DNA from: Opitutaceae bacterium
Lineage (GTDB): Bacteria > Verrucomicrobiota > Verrucomicrobiia > Opitutales > Opitutaceae
Direction: 5' to 3'
Length of the DNA: 46,295 nucleotides
NCBI GenBank assembly: GCA_016794625.1
Contig: JAEUGY010000089.1
Location: 1 to 46,295 of the forward strand
Each line of letters begins with the position of its first letter. Within the stretch, counting starts at the first letter, position 1. Positions 32,918 to 42,000 of this stretch are shown piece after piece. Position numbers and translations under genes: made by a program. The notes beneath the pieces were generated by a model. The model made no database searches. It was not told the DNA's origin and saw nothing but the letters and a program-made list of their open reading frames with translations.

Positions 32918-33717
32918 GATTCCGTGCGCCGCTGCGGCGCGTCAGAAAGAAACTTCCGTCGCACCGCCGGGGCGAGCGCGTTCAAATCGAGCCAGGTGAG
33001 AAAGTCGATGGTTTTGAACTCCGGATCCAGCGCCGGCTCCGCGCAGACGCGCGCCCCGAGGGCCAGGTAAGCCGCCATCAACCGTGGCACCGGCGCCACC
33101 CGGGCCGGTTCCAGCGCCCGGCACCGCCAGCCGGGCAAGGGACAGGTGCGCCACGCCGCGGGCGCGAGGTGTGACGCCGCCAGATGGACAAAGACAGCCC
33201 ATCCCACGGCCGGATCCTGGGACGTGAGCGAGCTGCACCCGACCAGATAACGGAGCCGGCGCTGGCGGGCATACGCGGCGATGCCCTTCCAGAGCAGGCT
33301 GATGACCGGAGGATTGCGGTGGGCTTTGGCCACACAGGCCCGGCCCAGTTCGAGGATTTCGGTGCGATGGGCCTCGTACGGCGAAAAATCGAACTCGCGG
33401 GCGCTGTAGTACCCCAAATGGTGCTTCGCGGTCGTTCCACTTTGCAGGCGGTAGGTGCCCACGACCTCGCCGGTCTCCTGCTCGCGCACCACCAAATGAT
33501 CGCAGATGGGATCGAACTCATCCGCATCGAGGCCGGTCGCCACGGACTCGGCCAACCCCTCCCCCAGCTCCAGATTGAACACCGCAAAGCGCAGGCGCTG
33601 CACGGCGCGCACATCGGCGTCGTCCCGGGCGAGCGTCAGCCCATAGCGCCCGCCCTCACCTTCCACCAGCGCCACTCCGCGGGTGTCGTCGGCCGATTGC
33701 GTCGTGGTCGGGCTCAT
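32914..33717 (-). CDS. OlsB-like GNAT acyltransferase (ornithine lipid synthesis)
   Basis: 267 residues from ATG 33717; the frame extends to 34128 but that part overlaps the DedA-ATP-grasp gene. The pattern fits the OlsB/hemolysin-like acyltransferase family within the GNAT fold: RLRFAVFNLELGEG, DADEFDPICDHLVV, GTYRLQSG, the YYSAREFDF segment, LELGRACVAKAHR and WKGIAAYARQ. OlsB transfers a 3-hydroxyacyl chain from acyl-ACP to the alpha-amino group of ornithine, forming lyso-ornithine lipid. The gene overlaps its neighbours on both sides by 4 nt. Related GNATs can use other amino acids (for example glycine or glutamine), so the head group is not settled. Confidence 0.8.
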   Translation of the reverse strand: MSPTTTQSADDTRGVALVEGEGGRYGLTLARDDADVRAVQRLRFAVFNLELGEGLAESVATGLDADEFDPICDHLVVREQETGEVVGTYRLQSGTTAKHHLGYYSAREFDFSPYEAHRTEILELGRACVAKAHRNPPVISLLWKGIAAYARQRRLRYLVGCSSLTSQDPAVGWAVFVHLAASHLAPAAWRTCPLPGWRCRALEPARVAPVPRLMAAYLALGARVCAEPALDPEFKTIDFLTWLDLNALAPAVRRKFLSDAPQRRTES

Positions 33718-35408
33718 ACCCCGGCCTCCCCACCGGCGGGAAGCACCGGCCCGGATGACAAGGATGCAGGTCGTGCGGGTTCGCGGCGGCCGCGGATCAG
33801 GGCCCACAGTTCGCCCCAGGTGAGCACGTGGGCGCCGCGCCGGGCGTTCTCCGCTCCGATGGCAAACGCCCACGCCCACTGCCGGGCCAGCACCGTCCAC
33901 GCGTGCAGGAGCCCGTGTCGGGGATCGTAGATGCTGGTCGCCTCCGAGGTGAGTCCGTTCAACTCGAGAATCTGAAACCGCCCGGCCTGAAACGCCTCCA
34001 CCGATTCCGCCCGGACATCGTAGCGGCCAAAATAGAAGCCGGGAAATCCGCGACTGCACGCTTCGGTCGCCTCCTCCAGCGCGGGCGTGATCCGCTCCGC
34101 TCCATCGAGAAAGAGGGCGCCTCGGCAATGCGTGCCGAGTTCCGCCAGGGGCACCGTCTGCTGGGACGCGGGAATCTCGTCCAACCGGTCCGCGAATCGA
34201 TCCAGAAAAAGGCGGGCCTGACCGACCGCCCGGTCGTCGGCGAGAATAAGCTGCTCGAGCGTCCGCCGGCCGTCCCCGACGACGAAAGGCAGGCGCTTCT
34301 CCGTGACCGCAAAGATCCGTCCCTTCTCCTCCGCGGGAGCGCGGAGATAGAAGACCCCGAATTCCACGCCGGGCACATACGCCTGGGCGATCAGGGGTTC
34401 CGGCGAGCGCTCGAGTGCCGGGAGCAAACCGGCGGGTTCCCGGACAATGTGGACACCGCGTCCCCGCTCACCGACATCCGGCTTGAGCACGACCGGGTAG
34501 CCTCTTCCGGGGCCCGCAACGAACGCCGACACCTGGGCCAGCCGCAGCGCGAGCGGCCCCTCCGGCAGGTAAGTCCAGGGCGCCACCCGGGGCGTGCGGT
34601 CCGGGACCGGGTCCCGCCCACCCTCGAGTCCGCGGAGGATCGCCTGCTTGGACTCTCCTACCAGGCCGCCGCCGGCACCAATCCCGGGGTTCACCGCTGT
34701 CACCACGCGCACACTGCGGTGGCGGCAGGCCAGCCAGATCAGGTACATCACAACCGGCGGATAGAGCGCCCACATCGGCCAGTATTCCCAGCGGGTCAGT
34801 CGTCGCCAGCGCGACAGCGCGAGGCGGCGTCCGCGCCACGTCCCCAGCGAGAGCCCGGCACGAACGATCCACCACGCAATGAGTCCGGCGGCGAGCAGGA
34901 GGGGAACGCCGTGGGCCCAGGCACCCGCCCACACCCGGGCCTGTTCCCCCACGAGCGCCGCCACGCCGACCAACAGGGGGGTCCAGAGTGCGCAGGCCAG
35001 TGCCTGCCAGAACACCACGGTGCGCCAGGGAAGACGCAGCACGCCCGCCGCCACATAGGTCGCCAGTCGGGTCCCGGGCAGGAATCGGCTGGCGACGATC
35101 AAGCGGGCACCGCGCTGGCCGAACCAATGTTCGGCGCGTGCGAGCGCGGCGGGCGTCACCCACCGGCGAAGCGGCCACGCCGCGAGCGCCGGACGTCCTC
35201 CCCAGCGGCCAGCCGCGACCAAGGCCAGATCTCCTCCGAGAATTCCGGCGAAACAGGCCAGCACCGCCGGGCCAAGGGCCAGTTCGCCAGCGGCCACCAG
35301 CAGCCCTGCCGCGATGCAGGTCAGGTCCTCTGACGCCAAGGTCGCCACCACGAGCGACAGCAGGAGCCATCCTTCCGGCAAGCGTTCGAGGTCAGCCAGC
35401 AGGTTCAT
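33714..35408 (-). CDS. DedA (VTT) membrane domain fused to ATP-grasp ligase
   Basis: 564 residues. The N-terminal 180 residues form a DedA-type membrane domain with GGDLALVAAGRWGG (58-71) and the family's SRFLPGTRLATYVAAG block (107-122). A further pair of membrane segments (about 168-190 and 212-228) flanks WEYWPMW. Then comes an ATP-grasp ligase domain: VVLKPDVGERGRGVHIV (K309 and glycine-rich loop), VVGDGRRTLEQLI (376-388), GTHCRGALFLDG, and metal-binding residues D464, E482 and N484 (GRYDV, ILELNG). DedA proteins move or flip membrane lipids; ATP-grasp enzymes ligate a carboxylate to an amine or similar nucleophile. The fusion is unusual, and it is coupled by 4-nt overlaps to OlsB-like and NRDE-like genes. 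The reaction is unknown; a lipid head-group ligase is the natural guess. Confidence 0.85.
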   Translation of the reverse strand: MNLLADLERLPEGWLLLSLVVATLASEDLTCIAAGLLVAAGELALGPAVLACFAGILGGDLALVAAGRWGGRPALAAWPLRRWVTPAALARAEHWFGQRGARLIVASRFLPGTRLATYVAAGVLRLPWRTVVFWQALACALWTPLLVGVAALVGEQARVWAGAWAHGVPLLLAAGLIAWWIVRAGLSLGTWRGRRLALSRWRRLTRWEYWPMWALYPPVVMYLIWLACRHRSVRVVTAVNPGIGAGGGLVGESKQAILRGLEGGRDPVPDRTPRVAPWTYLPEGPLALRLAQVSAFVAGPGRGYPVVLKPDVGERGRGVHIVREPAGLLPALERSPEPLIAQAYVPGVEFGVFYLRAPAEEKGRIFAVTEKRLPFVVGDGRRTLEQLILADDRAVGQARLFLDRFADRLDEIPASQQTVPLAELGTHCRGALFLDGAERITPALEEATEACSRGFPGFYFGRYDVRAESVEAFQAGRFQILELNGLTSEATSIYDPRHGLLHAWTVLARQWAWAFAIGAENARRGAHVLTWGELWALIRGRREPARPASLSSGPVLPAGGEAGV

Positions 35409-36121
35409 AGGTTTACCTCAATGGACGTCGGCGTTTGGACCCCGGGCGTCAGCACCGGCCGGTAGCTCAATCGGCGCCGGTCGGGCCGCACGGTCACGTG
35501 GATGACGCTGCGGGTCCTCGCATCCGAACGACGCATACAAATGGACGCGGCCCCGGACTCCGGTTCGTGCGACCAGTGGAAGGCTTCCATCGCCTCCCGC
35601 GTCGATGGCTGTAGCCGCCGCCAGCGCTCGGCGCGTTCGGCCTCGATCTCCCGGGTGCGGTACGACGACGAGGTCAGGAATCGCGGGGCCGGGCCGCCGG
35701 TCCATTGTTCGCCGTCCCAGCTGTGCCACGCTCCACCCCCGTCCGCGTCGAGGGCGATGAGATGAAAGGGCGCGAACTCCGCCCGGTGGTGGGCCGTCAC
35801 CTGGGCCACCGCCTCCGTGGCCGAGCGGGCGTTCTCCACATTCCAGCACACCGCACCCCGGCTGGGACGAAGCGGGGCCGAAGGGAGGGACCTCCACGCG
35901 GATTCGGGGTAGTGGTTGAGCAGGGCCAGAACGACGCCTCGGTCGTTGAGCGCCAGCCAGGTGCCGCCACCGGGGCCATCGCGCGGCGCCGCCAGGCGGC
36001 CGCCGTGCGTTCCGGTCACCAGCACAGGCGGGACTTCCTGCGCTCGCGTATCGAGCTCATCGCGATTGAAAAACAGATCGTAGCCCGACCCTTCGGCCGG
36101 CCTCCAGGTCAGCGTGCACAT
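35405..36121 (-). CDS. NRDE/TANGO2-like protein (Ntn-hydrolase type)
   Basis: 238 residues from ATG 36121. The start is fixed by the expected N-terminus: Met then Cys at position 2, the presumed N-terminal nucleophile exposed after Met removal, and the name-giving FFNRDE motif at 17-22. Also present are APRDGPGGGTWLALNDRGVVLALLN and a tail typical of the family. The eukaryotic relative TANGO2 is linked to lipid and heme-related metabolism, but bacterial function is not established. The gene overlaps the DinB gene by 13 bp and the DedA fusion by 4 bp, so it is translated with the lipid genes. Confidence 0.83.
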   Translation of the reverse strand: MCTLTWRPAEGSGYDLFFNRDELDTRAQEVPPVLVTGTHGGRLAAPRDGPGGGTWLALNDRGVVLALLNHYPESAWRSLPSAPLRPSRGAVCWNVENARSATEAVAQVTAHHRAEFAPFHLIALDADGGGAWHSWDGEQWTGGPAPRFLTSSSYRTREIEAERAERWRRLQPSTREAMEAFHWSHEPESGAASICMRRSDARTRSVIHVTVRPDRRRLSYRPVLTPGVQTPTSIEVNL

Positions 36122-36663
36122 GGAACGGCGTGACGCTGACGGTGACGGAGCGTGGAAGGCGCCATTCCGAAATCCGGATCGAGCGTCATGCCACGGAGTC
36201 GACACTGGATGGCGATGAGCGCATAGTGGTGCACGGTGTGGCTGAGCAGGAACTCGAGTTCGCGTAGAAGCGAGGATCCCGCCCACGGGTGGGTGGAGTC
36301 CAGAGGCGCGGTTTCCGACCGCACGAGCAACGGTCCATCGGCCGGCTCGTCCGCGAGCGTGTCGAGACGCGCCAGAAGGTCGCGCACGCGCTGGGCGGCG
36401 GCCGCAGGGTTGCGCTCCACGTCAGGATCGCGCGGCCGGTTCTCATAATCGACCCGGCCGGAAGCCAGGCCGCGCAACAGGCTCTCGTAGTGCTCGATCA
36501 CATGCCGGACATGTCCACCGGCCGCGGCATTGAAGCACGCCGGCACCGGCGCACGGTAGTCCTCTTCCGTGATGCGTTCCAACACGGCCAGGCCCTGCTG
36601 GAGGGTGTCAAGGTTGTCTCGGATACAGGTGCGGATCATGGCCGGAAGTTCGTCGCGGAGCAC
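36109..36663 (-). CDS. DinB-like metal-binding four-helix protein
   Basis: 184 residues (an ATG at 36639 would remove eight). Four-helix-bundle pattern of the DinB/YfiT superfamily: an N-terminal helix with LDTLQQGLAVLERI, then GGHVRHVIEHYESLLRG, and late LLSHTVHHYALIAIQ. The histidines in the second and last helices (VRHVIEHY, HTVHHY) would form the family's metal site. Relatives include thiol-dependent transferases and damage-induced proteins of unknown role. It overlaps the NRDE gene by 13 bp and follows DoxX by 27 bp. Confidence 0.78.
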   Translation of the reverse strand: MLRDELPAMIRTCIRDNLDTLQQGLAVLERITEEDYRAPVPACFNAAAGGHVRHVIEHYESLLRGLASGRVDYENRPRDPDVERNPAAAAQRVRDLLARLDTLADEPADGPLLVRSETAPLDSTHPWAGSSLLRELEFLLSHTVHHYALIAIQCRLRGMTLDPDFGMAPSTLRHRQRHAVPCAR

Positions 36664-36690
36664 AACGGGTGGGACGATTTCGTTCCGAGC

Positions 36691-37107
36691 TCAGAGGCGC
36701 GAGCCAACGACGGGCAGCGACCGGCGGTGGCGCCAGAGCAGCGCGGCGCTGCAGATCCAGACGACCACCGCGAGGCTGAACAACAATCCACCGTCCCCTT
36801 GGACTTCGATGCCGAGGCGGGTGAGATGGAAGAAGATCGCGCCGCTCATGGTCCCCAGCGCCAGCGCAGCTCCGATCGCCACCGTGCCGGGCACAAAAAG
36901 GAGCACGCTGGCCAGCGCCTCAACCACCCCCGAGCCATAGCGGCCCCAGGGCTCCTGTCCGACCGTCGTGAAGATGTAGATCGATTCGGGTGCGCCGGTG
37001 AACTTGAAGTAGAGGGTCTGCACGAGGATGGCGGCGACCACCACCCGGGCCAGGCGGTCGAGCCAGAGCAATCCGGGACGGGAAGAAGGAACGGAAGAAG
37101 GTGTCAT
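36691..37107 (-). CDS. DoxX-family membrane protein
   Basis: 138 residues from ATG 37107; a GTG at 37128 is possible. Four membrane helices are visible (about 16-33, 58-76, 80-97 and 107-126), with the YFKFTGAPES segment after the first helix as in DoxX/DoxD relatives. DoxX proteins occur in membrane redox or stress complexes, for example with oxidoreductases, but most are uncharacterised. It sits 66 bp after the anti-sigma gene, whose end carries a GGGAAT motif upstream of this gene, and 27 bp before the DinB gene. Confidence 0.75.
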   Translation of the reverse strand: MTPSSVPSSRPGLLWLDRLARVVVAAILVQTLYFKFTGAPESIYIFTTVGQEPWGRYGSGVVEALASVLLFVPGTVAIGAALALGTMSGAIFFHLTRLGIEVQGDGGLLFSLAVVVWICSAALLWRHRRSLPVVGSRL

Positions 37108-37136
37108 GGGGGTGGGATGAACGACCACGCGGTTTC

Positions 37137-37142
37137 ATTCCC
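37137..37142 (-). promoter_or_regulatory. GGGAAT motif before doxX (candidate ECF promoter -35)
   Basis: On the minus strand GGGAATGAAACCGCGTGG starts at 37142, 35 bp before the doxX ATG, with GGTCG following. A similar element stands before the sigma gene. Together they may be -35 elements read by the ECF sigma factor. Inference from two sites only. Confidence 0.35.
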
Positions 37143-37173
37143 ACCCAGCTGTACTTTTGTCCCGCCGGCCCGT

Positions 37174-37908
37174 TTAGAGGACCCGCCGCAGCGCATCCAG
37201 CCCGGTCTCGCTGACGAGCACATAGGCGAAACGCGCGTCACCCCAAGTCACCGAAGCCAGCTGACCCTCGGCCCGGAAAACAGGCGAGAGATCCTCCGAT
37301 TGGATACGGAGTCCGTTCCGGGGCATGACATAGAGGTGGAAGCCTCCGCTGCGTTCGAAGCAGATCTCAAAGACATCACGTCCGGCCAGCCGGACCACGC
37401 GGCAGCCTTCGCGGCGCAGGCGCTCGGCGTCGGCGGGGAATGCGGACACCCGGTGGCCGGGCGCGGACAGCCATGCGGCGAGGCTCCCCGGAGAGACGTC
37501 ATGCTGCCCGCCCACGTGAGGACCTTCGACTTCGGCCATGGCGAGGCGGGCCATCTCCGCCGCATTCAGACGAGCGCCGGAACGGCCGACCACCAGCCAG
37601 CCACCGATCGCCGTGACGACAAACAGCGCGGCCGCCGCCCACACCCAGCCGGGAAAGGCGGTGCGGCGCCGTGGAGCAGCACTGACCTGCGCTCCCGCGA
37701 GAATGCTGGCCCGCAGGCCCGCCGGTACCGGCACCTCACGGAGCTTGGCGGCGACGCCGGCATCGAGCGCCTGCTCGCGTTGCAGCCACGCCCCGAGAAC
37801 GGGATCTGTCCGGGCGTGAACCAGAGCCTCCGCAAACATCGGGTCGGCAGCGTCGCTCCCATCCGGCCGGTAGGCACGGAGGATGAACTTGGCATCTTCA
37901 TTCGTCAT
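37174..37908 (-). CDS. Membrane anti-sigma factor
   Basis: 244 residues, start overlapping the sigma gene's stop by 4 nt (ATGA). The N-terminal 80 residues are helical and charged, as in anti-sigma domains, but lack the zinc-binding HxxxCxxC motif. One membrane helix (WVWAAAALFVVTAIGGWLVV, about 88-107) and an extracytoplasmic part follow, so the topology suits a sensor that holds the sigma factor at the membrane. The outer domain, with VSAFPADAERLRREGCRVVRL and SGGFHLYVM strands, may detect the inducing signal. The pairing is inferred from gene order and topology rather than from a strong family motif. Confidence 0.78.
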   Translation of the reverse strand: MTNEDAKFILRAYRPDGSDAADPMFAEALVHARTDPVLGAWLQREQALDAGVAAKLREVPVPAGLRASILAGAQVSAAPRRRTAFPGWVWAAAALFVVTAIGGWLVVGRSGARLNAAEMARLAMAEVEGPHVGGQHDVSPGSLAAWLSAPGHRVSAFPADAERLRREGCRVVRLAGRDVFEICFERSGGFHLYVMPRNGLRIQSEDLSPVFRAEGQLASVTWGDARFAYVLVSETGLDALRRVL

Positions 37909-38456
37909 GAGGCAGCTCCTTTCTTTCCCCCGGGAAACGGGATCGTGCGGGCCGGCGCGACGCGGGCTCGCTCATTCAACCGGGCTCGGAGTTGTGATTT
38001 GCCGCGTGAAAGGCGCGACATCACCGTGCCAACCGGCACGAGGAGGGTCTCCGCGATTTCCTGGTACGAGAGATCCTCCAGATAAAACAGGGTCAAGGGA
38101 GCGCGAAACACCTCGTCGACGTCCTGAAGGCAGAGCATCACGTCCTGCGCCTCCATCTTTCGGACCACGTCGACCGTCTCGTCCGGGGGATCCTGGGTCG
38201 CCACCGGCTGGTCCTCCAGCGCCGAGATGCGGTGATCCCGGCGACGCACCCGCAGGAACTCGCGGTAGAGCGTGGTGAACAGCCAGGTCTTCGCCTTGCT
38301 CGGGTCGCGAAGCGCTTCCCCCTTGGTGGCCCACACAAAAAACGTCTGTTGCGTGAGGTCACCGGCGTCCGCGACATTCCTCGCCAGGCTCAACGCAAAG
38401 CGGTAGAGGCTAGCATAGTGGTCATCCACCAGGCGGGTGAAGGCATCGGACGGCAT
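37905..38456 (-). CDS. ECF-type RNA polymerase sigma factor
   Basis: 183 residues with the two ECF domains. Region 2 (about 8-75): LYRFALSLARNVADAGDLTQQTFFVWATKGEALRD with the -10-reading helix, split here into shorter motifs such as DAGDLTQQTF and TWLFTTLYREF. Region 4 (about 118-165): LTLFYLEDLSYQEIAETLLVPVGTVMSRLSRG, the helix-turn-helix for the -35 box. No extra C-terminal domain; a basic Pro-rich tail instead. It overlaps the anti-sigma gene by 4 nt. A GGGAAT element 38 bp before the start may indicate self-activation. It heads the long minus-strand operon. Confidence 0.93.
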   Translation of the reverse strand: MPSDAFTRLVDDHYASLYRFALSLARNVADAGDLTQQTFFVWATKGEALRDPSKAKTWLFTTLYREFLRVRRRDHRISALEDQPVATQDPPDETVDVVRKMEAQDVMLCLQDVDEVFRAPLTLFYLEDLSYQEIAETLLVPVGTVMSRLSRGKSQLRARLNERARVAPARTIPFPGGKKGAAS

Positions 38457-38488
38457 GCGGGAGGTAGGAGTCGCCGACCGTCGTGATT

Positions 38489-38494
38489 ATTCCC
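38489..38494 (-). promoter_or_regulatory. GGGAAT motif before the sigma gene (candidate ECF -35)
   Basis: GGGAATAATCACGACGG begins at 38494 on the minus strand, 38 bp before the sigma ATG. It parallels the element before doxX (GGGAAT, then GGTCG after 9 or 10 nt). The spacing leaves almost no room for a leader, suggesting a leaderless or very short-leader mRNA. By eye only. Confidence 0.35.
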
Positions 38495-38559
38495 GCCTCT
38501 TTTCGTGCCCCGGGGTGGAGGCGTCCGCCGCCGGGAGTGCACCCACCCAAATCGCCGCC

Positions 38560-38991
38560 TTAGGCTCCCTGGCGCTTGCCGGCCGCCTCAATTGAGAGCC
38601 ATTCCACCGGTCTTCCCCATTGGAAAATGCTGGGGCCATCCTCCAGCCGCCGGAATCGCATCCGCACCGCTTCCCCACCCTTCCAGACGCTCGGCGGAGC
38701 CTGGTGCAGCCGGAGCTTTTCGCCGGCCGGCGTGATCACGCCCCAAAATCCGCCTTCCAGTTGAAGGTGAAGCAGTTTGCCCTCCGTGACTTCCTCCGCC
38801 CCCGGCACCGGCGCGGGGGCAGGCTCCGGACTGGGCTTCGATCCGGCGGACGCCGTGGCCACCGGAGCCGTTCCTGGCTGGGCGGTCGGGGCTTTTCCGG
38901 CCCGACAGCCGGCCCAGAGCCCGACGGCGAGGCAGGTCAGTGTCCGGACTACCGATTTTGTTCTGCACAGGGATTGAAACCAGCGCGGCAT
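38560..38991 (-). CDS. Small putative lipoprotein
   Basis: 143 residues from ATG 38991; the longer open frame to 39294 has no credible start. A basic N-terminus, a hydrophobic stretch (VVRTLTCLAVGLWAGC) and a lipobox-like LWAGC suggest export and lipid attachment. An Ala/Pro/Ser/Thr-rich linker (about 33-65) follows. The C-terminal 75 residues are a small beta domain (KLLHLQLEGGFWGVITPAGE, RMRFRRLEDGPSIFQWG). I do not recognise the family. It is divergent from the subtilase gene (73 bp between starts) and 103 bp before the sigma gene on the same strand. Confidence 0.62.
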   Translation of the reverse strand: MPRWFQSLCRTKSVVRTLTCLAVGLWAGCRAGKAPTAQPGTAPVATASAGSKPSPEPAPAPVPGAEEVTEGKLLHLQLEGGFWGVITPAGEKLRLHQAPPSVWKGGEAVRMRFRRLEDGPSIFQWGRPVEWLSIEAAGKRQGA

Positions 38992-39064
38992 ACGGCCTTC
39001 AATTGGGCCGACCTCGGTCCTCGTCGCAAGCCGCACTTCCTCGCTCGCTCGAAAAATCACACCC

Positions 39065-42000
39065 ATGCGTCCCTTCCGCGGCTTCGCCGCCCGCCTCACC
39101 GTCCTGGTCGCCCTTGGCTGTCTCGCATCACCGCTGGTTGCACAAACCGCGCCGGCCACGCCCGACGATGCCGCCCTCGCAGCCTTCGCCCACCGTCCGG
39201 ACCGGCTGATCCTGCAGCGTCGGTCCGGTCTCTCCGCGGCCCGCGCCGCGGAGTTGGGGCAGCTGCACACCACGGTGGGTGCGCGGTCGACCAAACGCTA
39301 CCCCGCCCTCAACGACCTGGAAGTTGTCGAACTGCCGCCCGGCGCCAACTTGGAACAGGCCCTCACAACCTACCGTTCCAGCGGTCTCGTCGCCAAGGTC
39401 CACCGCGACTACCTGCGGCGGATCTCCGTCAACCCGAACGACACCGACTATCTCAACGGGCGCCTCTATGGTTTGAACAACACCGGCCAGTCCAACGGCC
39501 TGACCGATGCCGACATCGACGCACCGGAGGGCTGGGACGTGCGGAACTCGGCTTCGAACATCATTGTTGCCGTCATCGACACCGGCGTGCGCACGACGCA
39601 CGAGGACCTCGCCGCGAACATGTGGCGGAATCCAGGTGAATCAGGCGGCGGCCGCGAAACCAACGGGCGCGACGATGATGGCAACGGATACATCGACGAC
39701 GTGTTCGGCATCAACGCCCGCACGGGCAGCGGCAACCCCACCGACGACAATGGTCACGGCACGCACTGCGCCGGCACGATTGGCGCGGTGGGCAACAATG
39801 GCATCGGCATCACGGGCGTAGCCTGGTCGGTCAAGATCATGGCCCTCAAGTTCCTCTCCTCGACCGGCGAGGGAGCCGACTCCGATGCGATCGAGTGCAT
39901 CGATTATGCGCGACGCATGGGCGCGCAGATCCTGAGCAATTCCTGGGGTGGCGGGCCGGGGAGCAGCGCCCTCGAAACGGCCATCAGCGCCACCCGCACG
40001 GCCGGGTTGATCTTTGTCGCCGCCGCCGGCAACGAGGCGTCCGACAACGACCGGGTGGCCTCGTTTCCCGCCAACTTCGATTTCGACAACATCGTCTCCG
40101 TGGCCGCGACCGACCGCCGGGACCAGCTGGCGACCTTTTCCAACTACGGAGCAAGCAAGGTCGACCTCGCCGCACCCGGCGTGGAGATTCGGTCCACCTG
40201 GTTCAACAGCGACTCCGCCTACCAGAGCATCTCCGGCACCTCAATGGCCACCCCGCACGTCGCGGGTGCCTTCGCGCTGCTCAAGGCCCAGTTTCCCGGT
40301 GACTCGGCTCAACAGCTGATCAGCCGCCTGCTTTCGTCGACCGATCCGCTGACCTCCCTCGCCCGCAAATGCCGCACCGGCGGCCGGCTCAACCTCGCCC
40401 GCGCGCTCTCCGGCGCCGTGGTCGCCCCGCCGAACGACGCGTTTGCCAACCGCACCGTCCTGCCCAGTGCCAATACCACCGCCGGCGTGTTCAGCGGCAA
40501 TGCCACGCGCGAGGCCGGCGAACCCACCCACGCCGGTCGCCTCGGCGCCCGCTCCGTCTGGTGGAGCTGGACCGCGCCTGCCGCCGGCGCCACCCAGGTC
40601 TCCACGCTGGGCAGCGACTACGACACGCTGCTCGCCGTCTACACCGGCTCGTCCCTGTCCGGCCTGACCGTGATCGGCTCCAACGACAATGCGGCGACCG
40701 GCGATACCACCAGCCGGGTCCAGTTCACCGCCGTGGCCGGACAGACCTACATTATCGCCGTCGACGGAACCGGTGGCGCCACCAGCCTGACCGTCTCGCA
40801 GTCGGTCGCCAATGATGCCTTCGCCAACCGGACCATCCTGCTCGGCGACAATTTCCGCATCCAGACCAACAATGCCGGCGCCAGCAGCGAACTCGGCGAA
40901 CCCAACCACGCCGGCCAGACCGCCCGGCGCTCCCTGTGGTGGCAGTGGACGGCGCCTTTCAATGGCCGCGTCATGCTTTCGACCAGCGGCTCCGACACGG
41001 TTGACACCTTGCTCGGCGTCTACACCGGATCGAACCTGTCCACCCTGGTGGAGATTGCCTCGGACGACGACAGCGCCCCCAGCGGCCTGGCGGCCGAGCT
41101 GTTCTTCACCGCCACCGCGGGCACCACCTACCACTTTGCGGTCGATGGCTTCAATGGGGACTTCGGCGACATTGTGCTGACCTTGAGCAACCGGTTGAAC
41201 GACGCCTTCGCCAACCGGCGCGCCCTCTTCGGTAACAGCACGACCTATGGGCATACCATCGCCGCCTCCCGCGAAACCGGGGAGCCCCAGCACGGTGGGG
41301 ACGCCGGCAATGCCTCCATCTGGTACGCCTGGACCGCTCCGTTCACGGGCCCGGCCTACGTGAGCACGTATGGCAGCGACTTCGACACCCTGCTCGGCGT
41401 TTACACCGGCCAGAGCCTGAACGCATTGACCGTGGTCGGACAGAACGACGATGAGGGTGGAAGTCTCACCAGCCAGGTGACCTTCAACGCCACCGCCGGC
41501 GTGACCTACCTGATCGCCGTGGACGGCTTCGACGACGAGTCGGGCATGGTCACGCTCTTCGCCTTCGTGGAACCTCCCCCACCCGGCACGCCTACCACCG
41601 GCGCACCGCCCGTACGACTGACCAATCTCGCGGTCCGCACCGCCGCGGGCAGCGGCGCGCAGACGTTGATCGTCGGCTTCAGCACCGGCGGCATCGGCGC
41701 CAGCGCCACCAACAAGTCGCTCCTGTTGCGCGCGGTCGGTCCCACCCTGACCAGCTTCGGTGTACCCGGCGTGCTCGCCGACCCGCGGGCGGAGCTCTTC
41801 CGCGGCTCGACCTCGATCGGGGTCAACGACAACTGGGGTGGCACGGCCGCGCTCGTCAGCGCCAACGCCAGCGCCGGCGCCTTCGCCCTGCCCGCCGCCA
41901 GTCGTGACAGCGCCCTTGCGCCGGCGTTGTCGTCCGGCGGATACACCTTGAACGTGACCGGCATCGGCGGCACCACGGGCGTGGCCCTGGCCGAGATCTA

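Noticed and set aside
33828..35333. 501-residue plus-strand frame
   Set aside because: Antisense to the DedA-ATP-grasp gene, no family signature.
36289..38085. 598-residue plus-strand frame
   Set aside because: Opposite the sigma, anti-sigma, DoxX and DinB genes, which overlap in an operon-like manner; no motif in this frame.
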